Positions 24,373 to 33,248 of a DNA stretch of 45,787 nucleotides are shown here, one piece after another. The notes beneath the pieces were generated by a model. It made no database searches. It was not told the origin of the DNA and saw nothing but the letters and a program-made list of their open reading frames with translations. Source of the stretch: an uncultured Sutterella sp. (GTDB taxonomy: Bacteria; Pseudomonadota; Gammaproteobacteria; Burkholderiales; Burkholderiaceae_F); NCBI GenBank assembly GCA_905198475.1, contig CAJKCQ010000012.1, positions 1 through 45,787 of the forward strand, read 5' to 3'. Position 1 is the stretch's first letter. Each line of letters starts with the position of its first letter. A program made the position numbers and the translations under genes.

Positions 24373-25701
24373 TCACTCCTGCTTCCCGTCGGCCTTTTGG
24401 GCGATGTCGGCGCGCGCCGTCTCGGCGGCGGCCGCATCCTCGCGCTCGGCGGCGCGCGCGGCTTCGAGGATTTCTGCGTAGAGGCCGCCCAACTCCTCCT
24501 TCGCGGGCTCGTCCGTCCCCGCGTCTGCAAGGACCGAGTCGAAGACCCCTTCGGGCGTGATGTCGTCGAGGCTCCCCACCGGAGTCTCCGAACCTGCGCC
24601 GGAATGCCTCACGGCGCACCGCACGGCCGAGAGCCGCACGCCGGCGCGCCCCGCGGCCGTGTTGAGCGCCTCGACGAGCGCCCCCGCATCCGTCACCGCA
24701 CCCGTGTAGGTCACTTCGGCGACCGCCCCGGGCGCTTCGGCGCCGAGCCGGTCGAGCGCGGCCTCGAGCTCCTCCAAAGTGCCCGAAAGGGCGGCGAGGC
24801 GCCGCGGCTGCGGCACTTCGATCGACTGCTCCTCAACCCTGCCGTCCGGGTGCACGGTCACCTCGACCACCTGGTGGGAGTCCCCCGCGTCGCCGACGTT
24901 GAGCGCCAAGGGCGAGCCGCAGTAGCGCACCGGAATCACCGCCTTCACGCGCTGCGCCTTGTGGATGTGCCCGAGGGCGACGTAGGCCCAGCCGCTCCCG
25001 AAGACCGAGGCCGAAACGTTCCTCAGCGACCCGACGTAGACGCCGCCGTCGGAGGCTGCACCCGCCGCATCCGCGGCGGCGGCGGCGCCCTCGCGGGCGG
25101 GTTCGGGCCCCACCTTGGAGCCCGTCACGAAGAGGTGCCCCATGGCGACGAGCGGCACGCCCGGACCGCAGAGCTCGACGAGGCGCCGGCGGGCGGCCTC
25201 GTAGTGCTCGGCGACCCCGCGCCCCCAGGCGGCGGCGCGCTCCTGCGCGCCCTCGTCGGCGCGGGAACTGCGCACGTCACCCTCACGCAGATAGGGCACG
25301 GCCGCGACGCCGAGGACCGGAGCGCCCGCGGCGTCCTTCAGGACGAAGCACTCCTCCTCGGTGCGACTCCCGGCGACGAAGGCGCCGAGGGCCTCGAGCA
25401 CCGGACGCGCCGCGCGCAGGAAGTACTGCGAGTCGTGGTTGCCCGCCGTCACGACCACCTGCTTCACGCCCGTCTGCGCAGCGCGCGCGAGGAAGTCGTA
25501 GTAGAGGCGCTGCGCCTCAGCCGAAGGCATCGTCGTGTCGAAGACGTCGCCCGAGAGCAGCACCAGGTCCGGACGGCGCTCGGCCATCAGGCCGAGGAGC
25601 CAGTTGAGGAACGCGGCGTAGTCCTCCCGCCGGTCGATGTCGGCGATCGGACGGCCGAGGTGCCAGTCGGAGGTGTGGAGGATGCGGATGGGGTCGGGCA
25701 T
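24373..25701 (-). CDS. sbcD: SbcD exonuclease subunit (Mre11-type phosphoesterase)
   Basis: 442 residues. Seen: the metallophosphoesterase motifs HTSDWHLGR, LLSGDVFDTTMP, TAGNHDS and ALGHIHKAQ in order, then a capping and SbcC-binding C-terminal region. E. coli SbcD is 400 residues; the extra length is mostly an acidic Ala-rich C-terminus. It is first in the sbcDC operon. Confidence 0.95.
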   Translation of the reverse strand: MPDPIRILHTSDWHLGRPIADIDRREDYAAFLNWLLGLMAERRPDLVLLSGDVFDTTMPSAEAQRLYYDFLARAAQTGVKQVVVTAGNHDSQYFLRAARPVLEALGAFVAGSRTEEECFVLKDAAGAPVLGVAAVPYLREGDVRSSRADEGAQERAAAWGRGVAEHYEAARRRLVELCGPGVPLVAMGHLFVTGSKVGPEPAREGAAAAADAAGAASDGGVYVGSLRNVSASVFGSGWAYVALGHIHKAQRVKAVIPVRYCGSPLALNVGDAGDSHQVVEVTVHPDGRVEEQSIEVPQPRRLAALSGTLEELEAALDRLGAEAPGAVAEVTYTGAVTDAGALVEALNTAAGRAGVRLSAVRCAVRHSGAGSETPVGSLDDITPEGVFDSVLADAGTDEPAKEELGGLYAEILEAARAAEREDAAAAETARADIAQKADGKQE

Positions 25702-25735
25702 TGCACTTCAGTCCAGCGGGTTCACGGGAAGGTGC

Positions 25736-25764
25736 AGTTTAGCCCGGGAATGCGCCGCTTTCAG
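25736..25764 (-). promoter_or_regulatory. Candidate promoter of sbcDC
   Basis: Minus strand: CTGAAA (25764-25759), 17-nt spacer, TAAACT (25741-25736). Each hexamer matches consensus at four positions. It lies 35 bp before the sbcD start. Confidence 0.4.
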
Positions 25765-25872
25765 ACGCTTCCGATCCGGCTCATCTGATAGAGGCTGGCT
25801 ATGGATAAAGACTGCTTCGAGGGGCCCGGAGCGTCATTCAGGGCGTCTCAGAGGAATGATCGGCAGGCGCAA

Positions 25873-27426
25873 TCAGCCGCGCTGCGGCGCCGCGCCCGTC
25901 TTGCGGGCGAGCTCGACCGCGCGGTGGGCCTTCGCCTCCTGCGCGGCCGACGTCCCGGCGATGCGGCCGAAGACGAGCGCGTCGATGAGGCCGAGGTTGT
26001 CGAGGCGCTGCCGGCCCCAAATGCCGCCCGCGGTTTCGCCCGCGGCGAAGAGTCCCGGAATCGGGCTCCCGCGGCGGTTGAGGGCGCGCGCCTGCGTGTC
26101 GATGCGGATGCCGCCGGGCGTGCTGTGGTAGGCCGGGCGCACTTTGATCGAGTAGAAGGGGGCGTCCACGAAGGGAACAGACGGCAGCGACCTCGGGTAC
26201 GCCGCCCCGTCGGTGCAGCGCGTGCGGCGGCACGCGTCGAAGGTGTAGTAGAGCGCGTCCTCGTCGACGCCGATCGAGCGGGCGAGTTCGAGGATCGTTG
26301 GGTCTGCGCGCATCGCCAGGGGCGAAAGAAGGTCGCTCTGGAGCCGCCGCGCGAGCGTGATGGTCGAGTCCGCGACCAGCCACGCGCAGGCGTCCTTCTG
26401 CTCGAGGATGGCGTTCGAGACCACCTCCGACGCGGCGAGTTCGTTCACGAACCGGCGCCCCTCGCGGTTGATGAGGACGGCGCCGCTGCGGCGGAGCGCC
26501 ATCGGCACGATCACGCCCGAGAGCGCCTCGGTCGTGGGCTGCAGCACCACCGCATCAAGGTCGCAGAAGGCCGCGCCCATGCCGTCGGCAAGCCGCAGAC
26601 CGTCGCCCGTGGCGGAGGCCGTGTTGGTGGTCATGAGGCGTGCGGGCGCATCGGGGCAGAGGCGGTTCACCGCCTCGAGGCTCCCGGCGAAGCCGCCCGT
26701 GGCGATCACCACCGCACCAGCATCGACGCAGGCGCAGCGGCCGAACCCGTCCTTCGCGTGGACCTGCAGTCGCCCGGCGTCAAGCCCCCCGGTGATGTTC
26801 TCCGCGCGCGTGCGGGTGATCACGGGGATGCCCAACTGCTCGACGCGGTAGAGAAGCGGGCGCATCACTTCGCTGCCCAAGGGCTCGCCCGAGGGCGGCC
26901 GGTACTCCCAGACGTGACGGTAGCCCCAGCGCGCCTCACGTCGCGGCAGATCGCAACCGATCGCCATCAACCATTCGAGCGTGTCGTCCGAGCGGTCCAC
27001 AAGGAGGCGCTCGAGTTCGGGGCGACCCGTGCGGCCGCGCTCGAGCATCTCTTCGAGGAGCTTCGCGCGGTCGGCGCGGATCTCCTGCGCCTCGACGCGG
27101 CTCTTCGCGCTCTTGACGTCCTCGAGCGAGGAGACCGCCTCGTCGGCCAAGAGCGTGTTGCCGCCCACGAGCGGCATCTTTTCGAGAACGAGCACGCACG
27201 CGCCCGCCTCGTGGGCGCTGATCGCGGCGGCAAGCCCCGCGCCGCCCGCTCCGATCACGCAGACGTCGCAGGTGATCACCCCTTCCTTGTGGGGCGCGGT
27301 ACAGCCGGCCGCGTCCATGCCCCAGGCGCGGGAGAGCGCCCCGGAAAGCCCCCCGAAGAGGAGGCCCGAGCAACCGGCGAAACCGGCCTTCTGGAGAAAA
27401 GTGCGGCGCGACGAGTTGTGCGGCAT
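25873..27426 (-). CDS. Tat-exported FAD-dependent reductase of the fumarate reductase/flavocytochrome c family
   Basis: 517 residues. Seen: a twin-arginine signal (SSRRTFLQKAG, residues 5-15), a dinucleotide-binding motif VIGAGGAGLAA (about 58-68), and family active-site residues Arg325 (REGRRFVNEL), His434 (AYHSTPGG) and Arg474 (GRQRLDN), corresponding to Shewanella Fcc3 Arg402, His504 and Arg544. The HPT substrate-clamp histidine of fumarate reductases is replaced: VVLQPTTE has Gln296. The substrate may therefore not be fumarate; other enoates such as urocanate are handled by relatives. No heme motif is present and no cytochrome c gene is adjacent, so the electron donor is unknown. The ATG at 27426 was chosen to place the Tat motif at the start. 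It is divergent from the fdh operon. Confidence 0.85.
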   Translation of the reverse strand: MPHNSSRRTFLQKAGFAGCSGLLFGGLSGALSRAWGMDAAGCTAPHKEGVITCDVCVIGAGGAGLAAAISAHEAGACVLVLEKMPLVGGNTLLADEAVSSLEDVKSAKSRVEAQEIRADRAKLLEEMLERGRTGRPELERLLVDRSDDTLEWLMAIGCDLPRREARWGYRHVWEYRPPSGEPLGSEVMRPLLYRVEQLGIPVITRTRAENITGGLDAGRLQVHAKDGFGRCACVDAGAVVIATGGFAGSLEAVNRLCPDAPARLMTTNTASATGDGLRLADGMGAAFCDLDAVVLQPTTEALSGVIVPMALRRSGAVLINREGRRFVNELAASEVVSNAILEQKDACAWLVADSTITLARRLQSDLLSPLAMRADPTILELARSIGVDEDALYYTFDACRRTRCTDGAAYPRSLPSVPFVDAPFYSIKVRPAYHSTPGGIRIDTQARALNRRGSPIPGLFAAGETAGGIWGRQRLDNLGLIDALVFGRIAGTSAAQEAKAHRAVELARKTGAAPQRG

Positions 27427-28144
27427 GACGAAGATGCTCTTCGGGGGGGGAGCGACCGCCCCTAAAAAAGGCGGGCGGGCGTTCTCCAAAAAGAAGGGGA
27501 TTACGAGCGGGGCATTCTACTCAGAGGGAAAACCCTGATCCACGAAACAATGATAGCAAAGGCGCTGCGCAAGAACGATTCCGGACGACAGCGCGCCCCC
27601 TGCGGCACCGGCCGCCGCCTCCCCCGCCCTGCAGGAGAAGCCGCGGCGACAAACGACTTCAATGGCCGATGCGCCGGACCTGCGCCGCCCCGCGGCCTCC
27701 GGCCCGTTTTGGAAGTGACGATTTATTGATTTATGTCAATTGTGTAAGCCTGTCATTGAGATTCGTCAAAGCCTTTCGCTATTCATTGCCGGAATAGCGT
27801 CCATGCATGAAGGAATCGGAGGAGAGCAGGTAGTAGGACGGCTTCACTACCCTTCCATGGGTATTTTTCCCTCCGCAGTTGGTCGGGCGGAATCCCGCCC
27901 CTCCCTAGTCCTTCGACGCGTCTACTCCTTCGTGCGGCGGATTTTCTCGCCTTCTGCACCTCGAGAGAATCCACTCCATCGGAGCGTCCGACGAGCCGCT
28001 CGCGGGCCCCATGGGCGGCTTCTCAGACGATTCCGAATTCTTTTAGTCAGACCCCCTCCGGTTTTCTTCTCCCCGCCCCCTCCCTCAGCGCTCAGCGGGC
28101 CCCTGGAGCAGACCGGAAAAGCACACTCCAACAAAGGAGGACTC
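27427..28144. other. Divergent control region and long fdh leader
   Basis: 718 bp without a convincing gene. It contains two FNR-like dyads (27726-27769), a perfect 8-bp inverted repeat CGCTATTC/GAATAGCG (27777-27799), a pair of mutually exclusive stem candidates ending in a T-run (27829-27868), and several GC-rich dyads. A TAGAAT on the minus strand (27519-27514) is a weak -10 candidate for the flavoprotein gene. If transcription starts near the dyads, the fdhA leader is about 340 nt. Confidence 0.55.
27726..27769 (+). promoter_or_regulatory. Two FNR/CRP-family-like sites upstream of fdhA
   Basis: TTGAT-TTAT-GTCAA at 27726-27739 and TTGAG-ATTC-GTCAA at 27756-27769, against the FNR consensus TTGAT-N4-ATCAA. 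Their centres are 30 bp apart, about three helical turns. Anaerobic activation of formate dehydrogenase by an FNR/Anr-type regulator would fit. Confidence 0.5.
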
Positions 28145-31100
28145 ATGGAAGTCACCCGCAGAAGTTTCCTGAAGCGCGGCCTCTTGTTCGGCGCCGCTCC
28201 CGCGGCCGCCCAGCTCGCGAGCACCGCAGCCTCGGCCGCGCCCGCCGCGAAGAAGCCCTTCAAGCTCGCCAACGTCCAGGAAGCCTTCAACATCTGCTGC
28301 TACTGCTCGGGCGGCTGCGGCACGATCGTTTCGGCCCGCAACGGCGAACTCATCAACATCGAAGGCGACCCGGACCATCCGGTCAACCTCGGCGGCCTCT
28401 GCCCGAAGGGCGCCGCGCTCTGGGGCCTGAGCAACATCGTCACGCCCGAGCGCAAGGCCGCGCTCAACCCCGGCCGCGTGCTCCATCCGATGGTGCGCCG
28501 TCCCGGCTCCAAGGGCTGGGAGCGCATCAGCTGGGATGAGGCGATCGAGGCGATCGCCCGCCGCGTGAAGAAGACCCGCGACGAGACCTTCAAGAAGGAG
28601 GAGGACGGCTACACCGTCAACCGCACCGAAGGCTTCGCGGTCCTCGGCGGCTCCCAGATCAACAACGAAGAGTGCTGGCTGCTGCAGAAGTTCACCCGCG
28701 CCCTGGGCTCGATCGCGATCGACAACCAGACGCGCGTGTGCCACTCCTCGACCGTCTCGGGTCTCGCGCCCTCGTTCGGCCGCGGCTCCATGACCTCGCA
28801 CTGGTGCGACTTCGCCAACTCCGACGTCATCCTTTCGTGCGGCGCGAACAACGTCGAGAACCATCCGCTTTCCTCGCGCTGGGTGCAGCGTGCGCAGGAC
28901 AAGGGCGCGACCTGGATCGTCGTCGACCCGCGCTTCACGCGCTCGGCGAAGAACGCCGATCTCTACAGCCCGATCCGTCCGGGCACGGACATCGCCTTCT
29001 ACGGCGGTCTGATCAACTTCATCCTCTCGAACAAGCTCTACCAGAAGGAATACGTTCTGCACTACACGAACGCCGCCTGCCTTCTGCGCGAGGACTATTC
29101 CTACGATCCAGCGACGGGCCTCTTCTCCGGCTGGGACCCGAAGACGAAGAAGTACTCCGACGAGACCTGGGGCTACGACATCGACCACTTCGAGAAGTGG
29201 GACACCTCGCCCGGCGGCGAATACGCCTGGGTGAACAAGCCCGGCACGCCGAAGTTCGAGCCGCCCGAGCTCGAAGTCCTCAAGCGCGACATGACGCTTG
29301 AGAACCCGCGCTGCGTCCTCAATGTGATGGCCCGCCACTACGCCCGCTACACGCCCGAACTCGTGAGCCGCGTCACCGGCATGGACATCGAGGTGATGAA
29401 GAAGATCTGGGACGTCTACGCCTCGACCGGCAAGCCCGACAAGGCGGGCTCGATCCTCTACGCCCTCGGCCAGACGCAGCACACCTACGGCTCGCAGAAC
29501 TGCCGCGCGATGTGCATAGTGCAGCTCCTCCTCGGCAACGTCGGCGTTCCGGGCGGCGGCATCAACGCGCTGCGCGGCGAACCGAACGTGCAGGGCGCGA
29601 CCGACGTCGCCTGCACGGTGCCCGACCTCCCGGGCTACCTCAAGTGGCCTGCGGTCCCGAAGCACAAGACCCTTGCGGACTACTGCCACAAGGAGGCCTA
29701 TGCGGCCGGCTACTACTCGAACAAGCCGAAGTTCATCGTCTCGTTCCTCAAGGAGTTCTTCGGCAAGAACGCCACGGTCGAGAACGACTACGGCTACGAC
29801 ATGCTCCCGAAGATCGGCCCGCGTCTCCCGGCCTCGGCCTGGACCACGATCGGCACCTTCCACATGATGCGCGACGGCAAGATGAAGGGCTACTTCGCCT
29901 GGGGCATGAACCCGGCGCACTCGACCCCGAACGCGAAGTTCGCGCGCGAGGCGATGTCCAAGCTCGACTGGATGGTCTGCGCGGACTGGTTCGTGACCGA
30001 AACCGCTTCCTTCTGGAAGGCCCCGGACATGAAGCCCGAGGAGATCAAGACCGAGGTCTTCTTTCTCCCGGCCGCCCTCATCTACGAAAAGATCGGCTCG
30101 ATCTCCAACTCCGGCCGCTGGGTGCAGTGGCGCCAACAGGGCATCCTCCCGCCGGGCGAATGCAAGAGCGACTTCGAGATCATCGAGCTCCTCTTCGCGA
30201 AGATCCGCGAGCTCTATGAGAAGGAGGGCGGCGTCTATCCGGACCCGATCCTCAAGGCCAACATGGACTACAAGATCGACGGCAAGTACGACCTGCGCGC
30301 CGTGTGCTGGGCGATCAACGGCTACACCGTCGCCGACGGCAGACTGCTGCCGGGTTACGCGAAGCTGGGCGCCGACGGCACGACCGCCTGCGGCATGTGG
30401 ATCTACTCGGGCTACTACAACAACGAAGCCGCGAAGCTCGATCCGATGAAGCAGCCGCTCGCGCGCCGCTCCAAGAGCGACCCCACGGGCCTCGGCCTCT
30501 TCCCGGGCTGGAGCTTTGCGTGGCCGGCGAACCGCCGCGTCCTCTACAACCGCGCCTCGGCCGACCCGCAGGGGCGTCCCTGGAACCCCGACAAGGTCTT
30601 CGTCGAGTGGAAGGACGGCAAGTGGATCCAGAACGACGTGGGCGACTTCAACACCACCAAGGGCCCCGACGACAACGCCTTCTTCATGACGTGGGAGCAG
30701 AACGCGCGCCTCTTCGCCTACCCGATGGTGGACGGCCCGATGCCCGAACACTTCGAGCCATTTGAATCCCCGGTGAAGAACCTCTTCAACGGCGCCGACA
30801 AGAACCCCTGCGCGCTCTTCACGGACGATCCGTCCGCGAAGCGCGGCAAGAAGGAGGACTACCCGTACGTGGTCACGACCTACTCGGTCACCGAACACTG
30901 GCAGACGGGCACCCAGACGCGCAACATCCCGTGGTTGAACGAGCTCATTAGCTGCAACTTCATCGAACTCTCCGAGGAGCTTGCCGCCGAGAAGGGCATC
31001 AAGTCGGGCGACGTCGTGCGCGTGTGGAACAACCGCGGCTCGGTGAAGGTCCGCGCCATGGTGACGATCCGCGTCAAGCCGATGACGATCAACGGCCAGA

Positions 31101-31255
31101 AGCAGCACGTGGTCGGCATGCCGCACCACTTCTCGTGGGCCGGCACCTTCGCGACGGGCGACAACATCAACGACCTCACCCCGAACGTGGCCGATCCGAA
31201 CAGCTTCATCCCCGAGTACAAGGCCTTCCTCGTGAACATCGAGAAGGCGGCGTAA
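28145..31255 (+). CDS. fdhA: Formate dehydrogenase catalytic (alpha) subunit, molybdopterin, Cys-type
   Basis: 1,036-residue periplasmic enzyme oxidising formate to CO2. Seen: Tat signal TRRSFLK (4-10), [4Fe-4S] ligands Cys51/Cys54/Cys58 and Cys86 (CCYCSGGC ... GGLCPKG), the active-site Cys199 in NQTRVCHSSTVSGLAPSFG where E. coli FdnG has selenocysteine, the adjacent His, and the C-terminal molybdopterin-dinucleotide domain (ITIRVKPM...). Position 199 is coded by TGC, so no Sec insertion is needed. The metal could be Mo or W. The ATG at 28145 has AAAGGAGG 4-5 nt upstream. It is first in fdhABC-fdhE-fdhD. Confidence 0.95.
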   Translation: MEVTRRSFLKRGLLFGAAPAAAQLASTAASAAPAAKKPFKLANVQEAFNICCYCSGGCGTIVSARNGELINIEGDPDHPVNLGGLCPKGAALWGLSNIVTPERKAALNPGRVLHPMVRRPGSKGWERISWDEAIEAIARRVKKTRDETFKKEEDGYTVNRTEGFAVLGGSQINNEECWLLQKFTRALGSIAIDNQTRVCHSSTVSGLAPSFGRGSMTSHWCDFANSDVILSCGANNVENHPLSSRWVQRAQDKGATWIVVDPRFTRSAKNADLYSPIRPGTDIAFYGGLINFILSNKLYQKEYVLHYTNAACLLREDYSYDPATGLFSGWDPKTKKYSDETWGYDIDHFEKWDTSPGGEYAWVNKPGTPKFEPPELEVLKRDMTLENPRCVLNVMARHYARYTPELVSRVTGMDIEVMKKIWDVYASTGKPDKAGSILYALGQTQHTYGSQNCRAMCIVQLLLGNVGVPGGGINALRGEPNVQGATDVACTVPDLPGYLKWPAVPKHKTLADYCHKEAYAAGYYSNKPKFIVSFLKEFFGKNATVENDYGYDMLPKIGPRLPASAWTTIGTFHMMRDGKMKGYFAWGMNPAHSTPNAKFAREAMSKLDWMVCADWFVTETASFWKAPDMKPEEIKTEVFFLPAALIYEKIGSISNSGRWVQWRQQGILPPGECKSDFEIIELLFAKIRELYEKEGGVYPDPILKANMDYKIDGKYDLRAVCWAINGYTVADGRLLPGYAKLGADGTTACGMWIYSGYYNNEAAKLDPMKQPLARRSKSDPTGLGLFPGWSFAWPANRRVLYNRASADPQGRPWNPDKVFVEWKDGKWIQNDVGDFNTTKGPDDNAFFMTWEQNARLFAYPMVDGPMPEHFEPFESPVKNLFNGADKNPCALFTDDPSAKRGKKEDYPYVVTTYSVTEHWQTGTQTRNIPWLNELISCNFIELSEELAAEKGIKSGDVVRVWNNRGSVKVRAMVTIRVKPMTINGQKQHVVGMPHHFSWAGTFATGDNINDLTPNVADPNSFIPEYKAFLVNIEKAA

Positions 31256-31280
31256 CCGCGCGACCCCAGGAGACAACCAA

Positions 31281-32189
31281 ATGGCAAACAACAAAGAAGT
31301 CGCGATGCTCTTCGACGCCTCGCACTGCACCGGCTGCCGCGGCTGCCAGGTGGCGTGCAAGGAGTGGAACGAGCTTCCCGCGCGACTCGGACTCAATGCG
31401 AACCCCTTCACGGGCTCCTACCAGGGCCCCTTCGATCTGAACGGCGACACGCGCCTCGTGATGACGTTCGACGAGAAGCCCTCGGGCAACAAGTTCCACC
31501 CGATCAACTGGGCGATCGGCCGCCGCTCGTGCTACCACTGCACGGACGCGGGCTGCGTGGCCGCGTGCTCGTCGGGCGCTCTGCACAAGAACGAGAACGG
31601 CGTGGTGAGCTTCGACACTGAGAAGTGCAACGGCTGCACCTTCTGTCAGGCCGCCTGCCCCTTCGACGTGCCGCGCTTCCGTCCGATGGACGGCCGCATC
31701 GACAAGTGCACGCTCTGCCTCGACCGCATCGAGGAGGGCCGCAAGCCCGCCTGCGTGCACGCCTGCCAGCCCGAGGCGCTCTTCTTCGGCCCCCGCGAGG
31801 AGATGCTCAAGAAGGCCCACGAACGCGTCGCCTTCCTCAAGAAGAAGGGCTTCGACAAGGCCGAGGTCTACGGCGAAAACGAGTGCGGTGGTCTGCACAT
31901 CATCCAGGTGCTCCAGTACGGCCGCGAGGCCTTCGGGCTCCCGGAGAACCCGCAGCCCAAGAAGGTTCTCAACGCCATCGACGTGGTGAAGCCCGTCACG
32001 GCTCTGGGCGCCGCCGCCGTCGTGGGCGCGCTCGCCGTGTCGTTCCTCGCGAACCTCGGCTACCGCAGGAAGGAAGTCTCGCTCGAAGAGGCGAAGGCTT
32101 CCTGGACCCCCGAGCAGCGCGCCAAGGCCGAGGCCGAAGCCGCCGCCGTCCGCGCCGCTCAGAAGAACGGCTCCGAAGCGCGTCACTGA
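31281..32189 (+). CDS. fdhB: Formate dehydrogenase iron-sulfur (beta) subunit
   Basis: 302 residues. Seen: four cysteine clusters for four [4Fe-4S] centres, the first at Cys16/19/22/26 (HCTGCRGCQVAC), others in CYHCTDAGC, CNGCTFCQAAC and CTLCLDRI...CVHAC. One C-terminal membrane helix (about 237-258) anchors it on the periplasmic face. It carries electrons from FdhA to the cytochrome b subunit. AGGAG lies 8 nt before the ATG. The C-terminal tail after the helix is charged and Ala-rich. Confidence 0.95.
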   Translation: MANNKEVAMLFDASHCTGCRGCQVACKEWNELPARLGLNANPFTGSYQGPFDLNGDTRLVMTFDEKPSGNKFHPINWAIGRRSCYHCTDAGCVAACSSGALHKNENGVVSFDTEKCNGCTFCQAACPFDVPRFRPMDGRIDKCTLCLDRIEEGRKPACVHACQPEALFFGPREEMLKKAHERVAFLKKKGFDKAEVYGENECGGLHIIQVLQYGREAFGLPENPQPKKVLNAIDVVKPVTALGAAAVVGALAVSFLANLGYRRKEVSLEEAKASWTPEQRAKAEAEAAAVRAAQKNGSEARH

Positions 32190-32204
32190 TCGAGGAGGAA
32201 CAAC

Positions 32205-32930
32205 ATGACCCGCTACATCCAGCGTCACTCGCTTCTGACGCGCGTCACGCACGGCGTCGTCGCCATCACCTGCATCCTGCTTGCGGTGACCGGCCTCTTC
32301 GTCTTCTGGCCCGAACTCGGCGGCTCGATCATGGGCGGCAAGTTCACGTACGTCATGCGCATGCTGCACCGCGTGCTCGCGATCCCGTTCATCCTGATCC
32401 CGATCTTCGCGATGTTGAAGTCCCCCAAGGGCTGCATCCACATGTTCCGCGACGACATCTTCGGCAAGTGGGACAAGGACGACTACCTCTGGGCGATGAA
32501 GTTCCCGCTCTACCTCTTCTTCCCGTCGAAGATCCACATGCCGCCGCAGCACCACGTGAAGTCGGCGCAGCGCTTGGCTGACGGCGCGCTCGTGTTCTTC
32601 TGCATCATCATGGCCGTCACCGGCATGATCCTGTGGCTCAACACGGGGCTGCTGCCCTCGGGCGGCTGGAAGGTTGAGTTCAGCACCGACGTGCTCCTCT
32701 GGGCGCGCCTGCTGCACGACGTCTTCTTCGCCCTCACGGTGATCGTCGGCATCGCCCACATCTACCTGGGCGCGGGCATCTTCGAGCCCTACCGCGGCAC
32801 CGCCCGCATCATGTTCGGCGACGGCAAGGTCTCCGAATCGGACGCCCTCTACCACTGGGGCTACTGGGCGAACGAGGAGCTCACGAGTGGCCGCAACGTG
32901 ACGGTTGAGAAGGACTCGAAGAAGGCCTGA
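32205..32930 (+). CDS. fdhC: Formate dehydrogenase cytochrome b (gamma) subunit
   Basis: 241-residue membrane protein with four hydrophobic spans. The heme-ligand candidates His16, His55, His171 and His185 keep the same within-pair spacings (39 and 14) as His18/57 and His155/169 of E. coli FdnI, implying two b hemes. It hands electrons to the quinone pool. GAGGAGG precedes the ATG, 15 bp after fdhB. Confidence 0.95.
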   Translation: MTRYIQRHSLLTRVTHGVVAITCILLAVTGLFVFWPELGGSIMGGKFTYVMRMLHRVLAIPFILIPIFAMLKSPKGCIHMFRDDIFGKWDKDDYLWAMKFPLYLFFPSKIHMPPQHHVKSAQRLADGALVFFCIIMAVTGMILWLNTGLLPSGGWKVEFSTDVLLWARLLHDVFFALTVIVGIAHIYLGAGIFEPYRGTARIMFGDGKVSESDALYHWGYWANEELTSGRNVTVEKDSKKA

Positions 32931-33248
32931 TTCAACTGATCCAATCCCTCTTCCGGACCGCCCCGATGGTCCGGAAGAATCCCCGGAAGAATCCTCCCGC
33001 CGCCCCGGGACAAAAAGACGCGGCCGGAGACCGGTGGAGCCTCGTTCCTGCTTCATTAAGTCCGAGACTCCAGCGCTCTCCCCGCAGAGGAAGAGAAGGA
33101 CCTTCAAAAGGTCCATCGAGAAGCGGAATAATCCGCTCACGACCCTGCCGCCCGCAGCGCTCCGACGTTTTCTCCCCCCGAGCGCCGCATGAGGGGGAGA
33201 CGCCCGCATCGAGCGGACCCTGAGCATTCAACAGAAGGAAGACCAGTC
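32931..33248 (+). other. Intergenic region fdhC-fdhE with strong hairpin
   Basis: 318 bp with no convincing gene. CTTCCGGACC (32950-32959) pairs perfectly with GGTCCGGAAG (32968-32977), eight-base loop, no T-run. A second dyad GGACCTT-CAA-AAGGTCC lies at 33098-33114. The first hairpin may protect the fdhABC mRNA 3' end or lower read-through into fdhE-fdhD; a separate fdhE promoter was not seen. Confidence 0.55.

Noticed and set aside
28739..28741. Selenocysteine codon in fdhA
   Set aside because: The codon is TGC, not TGA, and the frame is open throughout.
32950..32977. Intrinsic terminator after fdhC
   Set aside because: The 10-bp stem is perfect but no T-run follows on either strand; it is listed as a hairpin of unknown role instead.
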